Source of the DNA: Methylotenera_A sp049687015 | GTDB lineage: Bacteria; Pseudomonadota; Gammaproteobacteria; Burkholderiales; Methylophilaceae | Length of the DNA: 64,000 bases | NCBI GenBank assembly: GCA_049687015.1 | Contig: JBAVIP010000040.1 | Location: forward strand, 1-64,000 | Reading direction: 5' to 3' | Shown: positions 51,698 to 60,679 of the stretch, in pieces | How positions within the stretch are numbered: the first letter of the stretch is position 1 | Layout of the letters: every line of letters starts with the position of its first letter | Notes under the pieces: model-generated | Databases searched by the model: none | What the model was told of the DNA's origin: nothing | What the model saw: the letters and a program-made list of their open reading frames with translations, nothing else | Made by a program: the position numbers and the translations under genes

Positions 51698-53071
51698 TTA
51701 ATCTATGTGCTTTACTAATTTGTCAGCCTTGCCAATATAGTTGGCAGGTGTCATATCAAGCAGCGTTTGTTTGGCTTCGCTAGGAATATCTAACCCATTG
51801 ATAAATATGTGTAACGAGGCCTTGTTGATGCCGCCTTTGCCACGTGTCAGTTCTTTCAGCTGCTCATAAGGGTTTTCTATACCATATCTGCGCATCACGG
51901 TCTGGATTGGTTCGGCAAGCACTTCCCAGCTATTATCTAAGTCTTCCGCTAATTTTTTTGGGTTGATTTCAAGTTTGTTCAGTCCGCGCAGGCACGAATC
52001 ATAGCCCAGCAAGGTGTAGCCAAACGCCACGCCCATGTTGCGCAACACGGTGGAATCGGTGAGGTCACGCTGCCAGCGTGAAATAGGCAGCTTTTCCGCC
52101 ATATGGCGCAACACCGCATTGGCCATGCCCAGATTGCCTTCGGAGTTTTCAAAGTCAATCGGGTTGACTTTGTGCGGCATGGTGGATGAACCGATTTCGC
52201 CCGCCTTCACTTTTTGCTTGAAGTAACCGACCGAAATATAACCCCAAATATCGCGGTTCAGGTCGATCAGGATGGTGTTGATGCGGGCAAGCGTGTCATA
52301 CAGTTCTGCCATGTAATCGTGCGGCTCAATCTGGATGGTCATTGGGTTGTAAGTCAAACCCAAAGACTCAACAAATCGCTTAGCGAAAGCTTCCCAGTCA
52401 AAGTTTGGATAAGCAGAAAGATGCGCGTTAAAATTGCCGACCGCGCCGTTAATCTTTCCCAGTATCTCATTGTTTTGCAATTGTTTCTGTTGGCGTTGCA
52501 GACGATACACCACATTCGCCAATTCCTTACCCATGGTGGTAGGCGATGCAGTTTGGCCATGCGTACGTGACAGCATCGGTTGGTCTGCCAATTGCTGCGC
52601 AAGCTCTGTCAGGCGTGCAATCAGGCCGGCTAAAAATGGCAGCATTACGGTGTCACGCGCAGTTTTTAGCATGAGGCCATGCGATAGATTGTTGATATCT
52701 TCGCTGGTGCAGGCAAAGTGAATGAATTCACTGGCTTTCTTGATTTCCGGGTTGCCGTCAAACTTTTCTTTAAGCCAGTATTCGAGCGCTTTTACATCGT
52801 GATTGGTGCGTACTTCTATTGCTTTCACTTGTGCTGCATCGTGCTCGCTAAAATTGGCGATTGCGTTATCTAGTTCTTTAATTGTATCTGCACTGAAAGG
52901 CGCGATTTCCGCGAGTTCAGGCGCGGCAGCCAGGGCTTTGAGCCATTCTATCTCGACCCAGGCACGGTGCTTAATGAGTGCATATTCACTAAAGTAGGGG
53001 CGCAGTGCATCAAGTTTGGTTTGATAGCGGCCATCAAGAGGGGATAGCGCATTGAGGGTGGTAAGCGACAT
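51698..53071 (-). CDS. purB: adenylosuccinate lyase
   Basis: 457 residues, same size as E. coli PurB. The fumarase/aspartase-superfamily signature GSSTMPHKVNPIDFENSEGN and the TRTHGQTASPTTMGKE segment (catalytic His) are intact. Acts twice in purine synthesis (SAICAR and adenylosuccinate cleavage). Transcribed just before the NYN operon on the same strand, 22 nt apart. Confidence 0.96.
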   Translation of the reverse strand: MSLTTLNALSPLDGRYQTKLDALRPYFSEYALIKHRAWVEIEWLKALAAAPELAEIAPFSADTIKELDNAIANFSEHDAAQVKAIEVRTNHDVKALEYWLKEKFDGNPEIKKASEFIHFACTSEDINNLSHGLMLKTARDTVMLPFLAGLIARLTELAQQLADQPMLSRTHGQTASPTTMGKELANVVYRLQRQQKQLQNNEILGKINGAVGNFNAHLSAYPNFDWEAFAKRFVESLGLTYNPMTIQIEPHDYMAELYDTLARINTILIDLNRDIWGYISVGYFKQKVKAGEIGSSTMPHKVNPIDFENSEGNLGMANAVLRHMAEKLPISRWQRDLTDSTVLRNMGVAFGYTLLGYDSCLRGLNKLEINPKKLAEDLDNSWEVLAEPIQTVMRRYGIENPYEQLKELTRGKGGINKASLHIFINGLDIPSEAKQTLLDMTPANYIGKADKLVKHID

Positions 53072-53155
53072 AAAAAGCTTTCAAACAGCGGTTCAATAAA
53101 CCACTATTTTACCCTAAAATCTAATTGCTTATTAGTTGCATGCGCTTGACTGAGG

Positions 53156-54616
53156 CTATATAGAGAGCATATCCATAAAAGTGTTGACTGGTGTGGCTTC
53201 TAGCCTGGCATGATCTAAGCATAACGCCAGAATGTCAGCCTGCTTGCTAGCATCAAAACGGCGCGCCAGGTTCACTTGGAATTTTTTTACTAATTCGGGA
53301 ATACCTTCACCACGGCGGCGGCGATGGCCGATGGGGTATTCCACTGCAACGTTGCTAGAGCTGCTACCATCCTTAAAGAAAATTTGGATTGCATTAGCAA
53401 TGGAACGTTTTTCTGGGTCGTGGTAATCGGTAGTGTATTGCGCATTTTCTACGCAGGTCATTTTGGCGCGGATGGCGTCTATGCGTGGGTCAGCGGCTGC
53501 TACATCTTCATAATCCTGAGCCGTCAGGCTACCTTTGAGTAAGCCGACTGCCGCCATATATTGAATGCAGTGATCGCGGTCAGCCGGGTTGTTGAGCGGG
53601 CCAGTTTTATCGATGATGCGAATGGCAGATTCATGCGTGGTGATGACGATTTTATCGATTTGCGCAATTTGCTCTAATGTTTGCAGTTTGTTTCCTACTT
53701 GCGCATTCAGTTGAATTGCACACTCCACCGCAGTTTGCGCATGAAATTCGGCAGGGAAAGAGATTTTGAACAGCACATGTTCCATTACGTAAGAGCCATA
53801 CGGGCGCTGGAATTTGAAAGCGTTGCCTTTGAATAGCACATTGTAGAACCCCCATGTTTTGGCGGTTAACGCGCTTGGATAGCCCATTTCGCCTTGCATG
53901 GTCATCCATGCCAAACGTACTGCGCGACTTGTAGCGTCGCCGGCTGCCCATGATTTGCGTGAACCGGTATTCGGGCTATGACGATAGGTGCGCAGGCTTT
54001 GTCCATCCACAAATGCATTCGAAACTGCGTTGATAATATCCTCTTTATTGCCGCCCAGCAGCTTTGTTACCACCGCAGTCGAAGCGATTTTCACCAAGAT
54101 GACATGATCCAAACCTACGCGGTTGAAACTGTTTTCAAGCGCCAGCACACCCTGAATCTCATGCGCTTTAATCATTGCGGCCAGCACGTCTTTAATGGTT
54201 AACGGGGCTTTGCCCTCACTCACATTTTTGCGAGAAATATAATCAGCCACCGCCAAAATGCCGCCCAAATTATCCGATGGGTGCCCCCATTCGGCAGCCA
54301 GCCAAGTGTCATTGAAATCCAGCCAACGTATCATCGCGCCTATGTTGAAGGCAGCAAGAATCGGATCTAGCTGAAAGTTTGTTCCGGGAACTTTTGCGCC
54401 GTTTGGCACAACTGTGCCTGCAACCACAGGGCCAAGCAGCTTAGTGCAGGCGGGGTAATCCAGTGCTTCAAAGCCACAGCCCAATGTGTCCATTAAACAA
54501 TTGCGCGCAGTATCAAACGCCTCTGTGGAATTGATTTCGTAATCTGCCACATAATTTGCAATATCAACAAGGACTTGATCCGGCGCGGGGCGAATATTGG
54601 AAATGTGACCAGACAT
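53156..54616 (-). CDS. prpD: 2-methylcitrate dehydratase (MmgE/PrpD family)
   Basis: 486 residues. PrpD features: DTARNCLMDTLGCGFEAL, IRWLDFNDTWLAAEWGHPSDNLGGILAVADY, SRKSWAAGDATSRAV and the QTAVECAI region. Dehydrates 2-methylcitrate to 2-methyl-cis-aconitate in the methylcitrate cycle. Last gene of the operon; no AcnD/PrpF follows, so housekeeping aconitase would do the rehydration. A 117-bp palindrome separates it from prpC. Confidence 0.94.
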   Translation of the reverse strand: MSGHISNIRPAPDQVLVDIANYVADYEINSTEAFDTARNCLMDTLGCGFEALDYPACTKLLGPVVAGTVVPNGAKVPGTNFQLDPILAAFNIGAMIRWLDFNDTWLAAEWGHPSDNLGGILAVADYISRKNVSEGKAPLTIKDVLAAMIKAHEIQGVLALENSFNRVGLDHVILVKIASTAVVTKLLGGNKEDIINAVSNAFVDGQSLRTYRHSPNTGSRKSWAAGDATSRAVRLAWMTMQGEMGYPSALTAKTWGFYNVLFKGNAFKFQRPYGSYVMEHVLFKISFPAEFHAQTAVECAIQLNAQVGNKLQTLEQIAQIDKIVITTHESAIRIIDKTGPLNNPADRDHCIQYMAAVGLLKGSLTAQDYEDVAAADPRIDAIRAKMTCVENAQYTTDYHDPEKRSIANAIQIFFKDGSSSSNVAVEYPIGHRRRRGEGIPELVKKFQVNLARRFDASKQADILALCLDHARLEATPVNTFMDMLSI

Positions 54617-54633
54617 AATTTAATTACCTTTAT

Positions 54634-54750
54634 CAATTAGTTTTTAAGCGAATCGCTTTGTTACGCGGCGCTCAAAATCCTCATGTACTTTGTGTAGATT
54701 CCGGTTTTTGCGCTCCGTGCGCCTTGCACTTCATATTAAAAACTGAATTG
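54634..54750. repeat. 117-bp imperfect palindrome between prpC and prpD
   Basis: Outer arms CAATTAGTTTTTAA (54634-54647) and TTAAAAACTGAATTG (54736-54750) pair with one gap. Inner arms around GCGGCGCTCAAAATCC and GGTTTTTGCGCTCC pair imperfectly, and the centre is at TGTACTTTGTGTA. In RNA it would fold into a long hairpin inside the prp transcript. Confidence 0.65.
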
Positions 54751-54782
54751 CTACAGGCAATTAAGCGCAACAAAATATGAGT

Positions 54783-55937
54783 TTATCTTTTATCTAATGG
54801 TACATACGGCCGATTCTCTGGCCCGGTATATTCCGCATTGGGGCGGATGATTTTGTTGTCGATGCGCTGCTCAATCACATGCGCAACCCAGCCCGTGGTG
54901 CGTGAGATCACAAAAATCGGTGTGAACATGCCCGTAGGAATGCCCATCATGTGATAACTGGAGGCGCTGTACCAATCCAGATTTGGGAACATCTTTTTTT
55001 GCTGCCACATAATTTCTTCAATGCGTGCAGAGACGTCAAAAAGCGTCATATTGCCGTTATATTCGCCTAATTTACGGGAAACCGCTTTAATTGATTCATT
55101 TCTTGGGTCAGCAATCGTATATACTGGATGCCCAAACCCGATAATGATTTCCTTACGTGCCATGCGTTGCATGATATCGGCTTCGGCTTCATCGGGGGTT
55201 TTGTAGCGCTCTATAATTTCCATTGCAGCTTCGTTAGCGCCGCCATGTTTTGGGCCGCGCAGCGCACCGATCGCGCCGGTAATGCAGCTATACATATCAG
55301 ATAATGTCCCTGCAATCACGCGGGCAGTGAAGGTGCTGGCATTAAACTCGTGCTCGGCATACAGCACCAGCGAGGTATTCATTGCAGCAATATGTAGCTG
55401 GCTGGGCGCTTTGCCATGCAGCAAATGCAAAAAGTGCGCAGCGATGGATTCATTATCAGTTTCCACATCAATGCGCTTGTGATTGTGGCTGAAGTGATAC
55501 CAGTACAATAATATCGAGCCAAAGCAGGCGATGAGCCTGTCGCCTAAATCTTTTGCTGCATCAGTATTACGGTCGCTTGCCTCAGGTTCTAGCGTACCTA
55601 GCATGGAACACCCCGTACGCATCACATCCATCGGATGTGCGTTGGCGGGGATGCGTTCCAGCACCTCTTTGAGCGCCGGTGGCAAGCCGCGCAGCTTTTT
55701 CAGCCTGGCATGATAAGCTGCCAGTTGTGCCTTGTTGGGCAGCTCTCCGTGAATGAGTAAATAAGCGACTTCTTCAAAGGTGGCATATTTCGCAAGCTCG
55801 ATGATGTCATAGCCGCGATAATGCAGGTCATTGCCTGTGTGTCCAACGGTGCAGATTGCTGTGCTGCCCGCCGCCACGCCTGCAAGCGCAACGCCTTTTT
55901 TCTTTTTGGGTTCGATCGTAGTGATAGCTTCCGGCAT
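54783..55937 (-). CDS. prpC: 2-methylcitrate synthase
   Basis: 384 residues from ATG 55937 (AAGGAAAATAGC upstream; the longer form begins inside the preceding gene). Citrate-synthase fold with catalytic HGGANEAAMEIIERY and GFGHPVYTIADPRNE (His pair), and the Asp region near the end. The LAGVAAGSTAICTVG start and short length are typical of PrpC rather than GltA. Joins propionyl-CoA and oxaloacetate. It begins 1 nt before the prpB stop codon, so the two are coupled. Confidence 0.93.
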   Translation of the reverse strand: MPEAITTIEPKKKKGVALAGVAAGSTAICTVGHTGNDLHYRGYDIIELAKYATFEEVAYLLIHGELPNKAQLAAYHARLKKLRGLPPALKEVLERIPANAHPMDVMRTGCSMLGTLEPEASDRNTDAAKDLGDRLIACFGSILLYWYHFSHNHKRIDVETDNESIAAHFLHLLHGKAPSQLHIAAMNTSLVLYAEHEFNASTFTARVIAGTLSDMYSCITGAIGALRGPKHGGANEAAMEIIERYKTPDEAEADIMQRMARKEIIIGFGHPVYTIADPRNESIKAVSRKLGEYNGNMTLFDVSARIEEIMWQQKKMFPNLDWYSASSYHMMGIPTGMFTPIFVISRTTGWVAHVIEQRIDNKIIRPNAEYTGPENRPYVPLDKR

Positions 55938-55938
55938 G

Positions 55939-56823
55939 CTATTTTCCTTTCTTGAATAGCTGATCCAGCTTCTGCTCATAGGCGTGATAACCTAAGTGTT
56001 CGTATAGCTCAGCACGTGTCTGCATCAAATCCAGCACGTCTTTTTGGGTGCCTTCTTTTTTAACGGATTGATATACTTTAAGAGCGGCTTGGTTCATCGC
56101 CCTGAACGCTGAGAGCGGGTAGAGCACCATGCTGACATTCGCTGTTGCCAGTTCATCTGCAGTGAATAATGGCGTGCTGCCAAACTCGGTGATATTGGCG
56201 AGCACCGGTACTTTTACAGCTTCGGCAAATTGTTTGTACATGCCGAGCTCGGTGATTGCTTCTGGGAACACCATGTCGGCACCTGCTTCGACGCAGGCAC
56301 AGGCGCGGTCAATAGTGGACTGCAATCCCTCCACAGCCAGTGCATCAGTGCGTGCCATAATCACAAAATCAGAGTCTGTTTTAGCATCCACAGCCGCTTT
56401 CACGCGATCCACCATTTCTGCCTGCGAAACAATAGCTTTATTCGGGCGATGGCCACAGCGCTTTGCGCTCACTTGGTCTTCGATGTGTACCGCTGCCGCA
56501 CCTGATTTAATCATACTTTTTATTGAGCGCGCAATGTTAAAGGCGCCGCCAAAACCAGTATCAATATCTACCAGCAAAGGTGTGTCAACAGCATCGGTAA
56601 TACGGCGCACATCGATGAGCACATCTTCCAGCGTGGAAATGCCTAAATCGGGCAGGCCCAGTGAACCCGCGGCAACACCGCCGCCGGAAAGGTAAATGGC
56701 TTGAAAGCCGCTCTGGGTGGCAAGCATGGCGTGGTAGGCGTTAATCGCACCGATGATTTGCAGCGGCTTCTCGGCTTTTACTGCAGCGCGAAACCGTGCG
56801 CCGGCAGACTGTGGTGTTGTCAT
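55939..56823 (-). CDS. prpB: methylisocitrate lyase
   Basis: 294 residues from ATG 56823; AAGG lies 8 nt before it, and the ATG overlaps the preceding stop by 4 bp. Isocitrate-lyase superfamily with the SAKRCGH catalytic loop, GAINAYHAMLATQSGFQAIYLSGGGVA at the start and VDIDTGFGGAFNIARSIKSM. Cleaves 2-methylisocitrate to pyruvate and succinate, the exit step of the methylcitrate cycle. Confidence 0.95.
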   Translation of the reverse strand: MTTPQSAGARFRAAVKAEKPLQIIGAINAYHAMLATQSGFQAIYLSGGGVAAGSLGLPDLGISTLEDVLIDVRRITDAVDTPLLVDIDTGFGGAFNIARSIKSMIKSGAAAVHIEDQVSAKRCGHRPNKAIVSQAEMVDRVKAAVDAKTDSDFVIMARTDALAVEGLQSTIDRACACVEAGADMVFPEAITELGMYKQFAEAVKVPVLANITEFGSTPLFTADELATANVSMVLYPLSAFRAMNQAALKVYQSVKKEGTQKDVLDLMQTRAELYEHLGYHAYEQKLDQLFKKGK

Positions 56824-57806
56824 GAAAAAAACCTTTGCTGCGCTTCGCTGGAAATCGCCACGCCAGTGAGTTTGGCTTTTTGCAGAATCTCCCAAAAATA
56901 GCGATAGGTGGCTCTGTCGTGCAACTCGCCTGAATATTGAATTGGCCCCCAATCGGCCTGCTGCGCAGCAAGCAGGATATTTGCGGCATCCGCCACCTCG
57001 TCAAAATTGGGTTTCATGGCGTCGACAATCGCCTGAATCTGAGTAGGGTAAATACTCCACATGCGCATAAACCCAAATTCGTTGCGGGCGCGGCTTGCAT
57101 CGCTGAATGTGGTTTCCACGTTTTTCAAGTCCAGTGTCACGTTATGCGCTGGCACAACACCATTGGCCAAAGCGGCAGCAACCACTTCGGCTTTGGCTCG
57201 TGCTAACAAGCGATGTTCAAATTGGCCAGGACTACGCATAGCGCTGGCTGGAATTGCGCCATGATGCGCACTGACAAAATCCATCAGGCCGAAATCCAGC
57301 ACTTGCACCCATGGCAATGCCGCTATTTCATGCACTTGTTTTAACGCTCCGTGCGTTTCAATCAGAATATGCACAGGAATTTCGCGCGTAACACCATGAA
57401 AAGTGGCAATTTTCTGAATATAGGCAATCATTTCTTTGGCTTGGGCAACATCCGTACATTTTGGAATCGTGAGATAACTCAATAGCTTGCCTGCGCCACC
57501 GATCAAAATATCGATATCTTGCTTCCAAGCAGGATGCGTGTAATCGTGAATGCGCGCACCCGCCATTTTGTGAATATTTGCTTCAGAATTTAAAACGCGC
57601 ACAATCATTTCAGCATGATTACGTTCTTGACCAGAAGCCGCGCCATCCTCGCAATCGCAGGTGATATCAAATACCGCGCCAATAGTATCTTGCAGGGCAA
57701 GTGCTTTTAAGATAAGCTTTTCGCTGCCGGCGAAATGTTCGCATGCGGGAATCAGCGGAAAAGGTTTTTCGCCGCCAAAAAGTGCGTCTTTTGGATGGAC
57801 TGCCAT
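56820..57806 (-). CDS. CoA-ester lyase, HpcH/HpaI-CitE family (malyl/beta-methylmalyl-CoA lyase-like)
   Basis: 328 residues. TIM barrel with FDITCDCEDGAASGQE, ILIETHGAL (Glu metal ligand) and LDFGLMDFVSAHHG (Asp ligand). Length and motifs fit the larger Mcl type that splits beta-methylmalyl-CoA into propionyl-CoA and glyoxylate, or malyl-CoA into acetyl-CoA and glyoxylate. Its position between a mesaconyl-CoA-hydratase-like gene and prpB supports a propionyl-CoA-linked role. The exact substrate is an inference. Confidence 0.82.
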   Translation of the reverse strand: MAVHPKDALFGGEKPFPLIPACEHFAGSEKLILKALALQDTIGAVFDITCDCEDGAASGQERNHAEMIVRVLNSEANIHKMAGARIHDYTHPAWKQDIDILIGGAGKLLSYLTIPKCTDVAQAKEMIAYIQKIATFHGVTREIPVHILIETHGALKQVHEIAALPWVQVLDFGLMDFVSAHHGAIPASAMRSPGQFEHRLLARAKAEVVAAALANGVVPAHNVTLDLKNVETTFSDASRARNEFGFMRMWSIYPTQIQAIVDAMKPNFDEVADAANILLAAQQADWGPIQYSGELHDRATYRYFWEILQKAKLTGVAISSEAQQRFFS

Positions 57807-58907
57807 TTAATTGCTCCCTCTGCGTGGCATGAGTACAGTGTAATCAAGGTCTAGCACCACATTGGGGTGATAGCCTTCTTCAGTTTTAAAAAAATTTACA
57901 GCATCACGCTGAGCATTTTTAATACCAATCATTCGAAGTCTCAAAGCGCCAATATCCGTGCGATTTGGCAAAGTCCAGGTGTCAATCACTTCAGTCACGG
58001 CATAAATCGTATCGTTCGCAAAGCTAGGGTTTACATGCGTCCCGGCGTTAATAGCTAGGATTGAAAGGGTGTTTTCTAAACCTTCATAACTTAGTGCACG
58101 ACAAAGCGAAATCGGTACACCGCCGTATACTAATCTTTTGCCTGTTTTAATATGCGCAGCATCCATAACATTTACTCTAAGGTCCGCGTTATATAAATTT
58201 TCAAAATGTAAACGTGCATTATTTTGGTATAAGCGTGTGGCAAGCGAGTGGTCGCTATCGTTAATGGTCATGCCGGCAACATGATGGATGCGCTCACCTG
58301 CTTGGTAATCTTCCCAAAAATACTGGCCGCCTGTGGCTTTGTTATCAAAGTTTTTGGCAGAAAAACAAGCTGGGATGTTTAAATGTTCGGGCGCAACAAA
58401 GCCCGGTAATTCCGGAATGACTGTTTCAGGCGCAGGCGCATCTATATTATTTTTATGAACCATCACCCAGCGCACCCAGCTTAAAACAGGCTCATCGCGT
58501 TGATTCACTGCGGTTGAGCGCACATAAACCACGCCGTTTTTGCCGTTAGAGTTCTGTTTTAAACCAATCACCTGGCTGGATGTGGAAAGCGTGTCGCCTA
58601 CAAATGCAGGCTGCAGAAAGCGCACATCGGCGTAGCCCAAATTGGCGACTGCATTCACAGAAATGTCCGGCACGGTTTTGCCAAAGGCGATATGAAACGC
58701 GAGTAAATCATCTATGGGCGTGGTTTTGTAGCCTAAAGATTTCGCAAAAGGTTCGCTGCAATGTAGGGGATTGCGCGAACCTGTAAGCGCAATATACAGC
58801 GCACAATCACCAGCGGTGATGGTGCGTGGCGTGGCGTGTTGAATCACTTCATTCAATGTGAAGTCTTCAAAAAAACGGCCTGCGCTGATTTTGGTGGAAA
58901 CGGTCAT
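57807..58907 (-). CDS. double-hotdog MaoC family dehydratase (mesaconyl-CoA hydratase-like)
   Basis: 366 residues made of two MaoC hotdog units. The first (about 8-150) has ITAGDCALYIALTGSRNPLHCSEPFAKSLGY with the hydratase Asp/His type. The second (about 195-350) has YQNNARLHFENLYN and LVYGGVPISLCRAL. Size and domain order match mesaconyl-CoA hydratase (Mch/MeaC), which interconverts mesaconyl-CoA and beta-methylmalyl-CoA. Zero-nt spacing to both lyase genes supports a shared pathway. Alternative: an itaconyl-CoA or other enoyl-CoA hydratase. Confidence 0.78.
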   Translation of the reverse strand: MTVSTKISAGRFFEDFTLNEVIQHATPRTITAGDCALYIALTGSRNPLHCSEPFAKSLGYKTTPIDDLLAFHIAFGKTVPDISVNAVANLGYADVRFLQPAFVGDTLSTSSQVIGLKQNSNGKNGVVYVRSTAVNQRDEPVLSWVRWVMVHKNNIDAPAPETVIPELPGFVAPEHLNIPACFSAKNFDNKATGGQYFWEDYQAGERIHHVAGMTINDSDHSLATRLYQNNARLHFENLYNADLRVNVMDAAHIKTGKRLVYGGVPISLCRALSYEGLENTLSILAINAGTHVNPSFANDTIYAVTEVIDTWTLPNRTDIGALRLRMIGIKNAQRDAVNFFKTEEGYHPNVVLDLDYTVLMPRRGSN

Positions 58908-59789
58908 TTATATCAATTCTTCTTCTAATTCTGCAATCATTTCGTGCAGTTTCAACAAGCGCTGCGCGGCTTTTACATGGTGATGCTCAACCAGTTTATC
59001 ATTTACCACTACCGTACCGCGGCCAGCCTCGTTCGCTTCCTTAAGCGCCTGAATAATTGCGCGCGCATCTGTGACCTCGCTCGCTTTTGGCGTGTAGGCG
59101 TCGTTACTGTAAGCAATTTGGCCAGGATGCACTAAGGTTTTGCCATCAAAGCCCATATCTCGTCCCAAGCGGCAGGCGTATTCAAACGAATGCACATTCT
59201 TAAAGTCACTGGTGATGCCATCTACCACGCAACGTCCATAAGCACGCGCAGCCAATATCACCAATGACAATGCCGTTAAAATGGCGCTTTGCTCGTGTGT
59301 CACTCTGGCATGCAGTTGTGAGGTTAAATCCGAGGTTGCTATCATCATGCAAACAATTCGATCGGATGCTGCCGCTATCTCTTTGGCATTTAGCACCGCA
59401 ACCGGGCTTTCTATCATCACCATAATCGGCATATGGCTGCCGCCCGCATTATCCAGCAGTTTAAGTGCGGTATGCACATGCTCGGCCGATTCCATATTAG
59501 GAAAAAGTATCGCATCCGCACCAATATTGGCGACTGCTTTGATGTCGTCATGCCCCCAGATGGAATCCAGGTTATTCACGCGCACAATGACTTCGCGTGA
59601 GCCATAGCCGCCCTGTTTTACAGCCCCGACAATATTGTTGCGTGACTCCGCCTTTGCATCCACCAGGATAGGGTCGCCTAGATCAAGTATCACTGCATCC
59701 GCAGGCAGCGTGCGTGCGCGATCCAGATAGTGCAGGTTGCAACCAGGCACGTAAAGCACAGAGCGACGCGGGCGAAAACAAAGTTCCAT
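58908..59789 (-). CDS. CoA-ester lyase, CitE-like, first gene of the operon
   Basis: 293 residues. RRSVLYVPGCNLHYLDRARTLPADAVILDL is the CitE/Mcl N-terminus, IMVMIESPVAVLNAKEI and MIATSDLTSQL give Glu and Asp ligands, and GFDGKTLVHPGQI is present. The usual DLEDAV reads DLGDPI, so one acidic residue is replaced by Gly. In size it parallels the smaller Mcl2 (malyl-CoA thioesterase) of Rhodobacter, beside the larger Mcl1-like protein three genes on. Citramalyl-CoA lyase is another possibility. Confidence 0.8.
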   Translation of the reverse strand: MELCFRPRRSVLYVPGCNLHYLDRARTLPADAVILDLGDPILVDAKAESRNNIVGAVKQGGYGSREVIVRVNNLDSIWGHDDIKAVANIGADAILFPNMESAEHVHTALKLLDNAGGSHMPIMVMIESPVAVLNAKEIAAASDRIVCMMIATSDLTSQLHARVTHEQSAILTALSLVILAARAYGRCVVDGITSDFKNVHSFEYACRLGRDMGFDGKTLVHPGQIAYSNDAYTPKASEVTDARAIIQALKEANEAGRGTVVVNDKLVEHHHVKAAQRLLKLHEMIAELEEELI

Positions 59790-59817
59790 AAATTTAGATT
59801 ACATAATGTATAGAGCG

Positions 59818-59847
59818 ATTATATAGACGGCTTTCTTGCGCTGTCAA
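59818..59847 (-). promoter_or_regulatory. consensus sigma-70 promoter of the lyase-mch-prp operon
   Basis: On the minus strand a perfect -35 TTGACA (59842-59847) and a perfect -10 TATAAT (59818-59823) are separated by 18 nt. Transcription should start near 59810, about 20 nt before the first start codon at 59789. A small palindrome TACATAATGTA (59800-59810) overlaps the start point. Confidence 0.85.
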
Positions 59848-59857
59848 CAAATATCTT

Positions 59858-59875
59858 ATGTCTTATATAAGATAT
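59858..59875. promoter_or_regulatory. near-perfect palindrome, candidate GntR operator
   Basis: ATGTCTTATATAAGATAT is an 18-bp palindrome with one mismatched pair (core TCTTATATAAGA perfect). It lies 11 bp upstream of the operon's -35 box and 67 nt before the divergent GntR gene. HutC-type GntR regulators bind sites of this shape and size. Confidence 0.6.
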
Positions 59876-59941
59876 AAAACACTAGACTATTTTTATCTGA
59901 TATGTTTTAATTTGTTTAACTCAATATTGCTGTTGCAAACG

Positions 59942-60679
59942 ATGAAAGACAAAACCTACAATTCGCCAAGTTACAAGCCGCTTTACGACCAGATCAAGGT
60001 GCTTCTAACTCAAAGCTTGATTGGCGGCGAATGGCGCCCTGGTGAAATGATTCCAAGCGAAATTGAGCTGGCAGCGCGCTATAAAGTAAGCCAGGGCACA
60101 GTAAGAAAGGCTATAGATAGCCTCGCAGGCGAGAACATTCTGATTCGCCGCCAGGGCAAGGGAACTTTTGTCGCCACTCACAACGAGGAAGGCATCAAGC
60201 TGCGTTTTTTACGTCTGACTGCGGTGAATGGTCAGAAGGAGTTGCTGCAGAATGAGTTGATATCGTGCACTAAAACCAAAGCGGATAATCGCATTGCCAA
60301 GATTCTGGAATTAAAGGCAGGCGCTGCCATGATTGAGGTAAAACGGCTGCTGACGTTTTCTGGCAGGCCATTGATTTATGACCATATAATCGTGCCGGCA
60401 GCACAGTTTAAAGGCCTGAATGCGAATAGAGTAGAAGAGAATAACGGCTCGATGTACAGCATGTATGAGACGGAATACGGTATCCGAATGATTCGTGCAG
60501 AGGAGCGGCTTACCGCTGTGGCGGCGATAGGTGAAGTTGCAAAAGCGTTGCATTTAAGCGAGGGCACGCCATTGCTGAGTATTGAGCGTGTTTCATACAC
60601 TTATGGCGACAAGCCGATGGAATGGCGGTTGGGGTTGTGCCTTACCGATGATCATCACTACATGAGTGAACTCGAATGA
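59942..60679 (+). CDS. GntR family regulator with UTRA ligand domain (HutC type)
   Basis: 245 residues from ATG 59942; the longer frame starts within the operator region. N-terminal winged helix (about 10-75, MIPSEIELAARYKVSQGTVRKAIDSL, RRQGKGTFVA). C-terminal UTRA effector domain (about 95-240, RLLTFSGRPLIYDHIIVPA, GTPLLSIERVSYTYGDKPMEWR). Divergent from the lyase-mch-prp operon, so it is the probable local regulator, with a CoA-pathway acid as likely ligand. A large palindrome begins at its stop codon. Confidence 0.92.
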   Translation: MKDKTYNSPSYKPLYDQIKVLLTQSLIGGEWRPGEMIPSEIELAARYKVSQGTVRKAIDSLAGENILIRRQGKGTFVATHNEEGIKLRFLRLTAVNGQKELLQNELISCTKTKADNRIAKILELKAGAAMIEVKRLLTFSGRPLIYDHIIVPAAQFKGLNANRVEENNGSMYSMYETEYGIRMIRAEERLTAVAAIGEVAKALHLSEGTPLLSIERVSYTYGDKPMEWRLGLCLTDDHHYMSELE

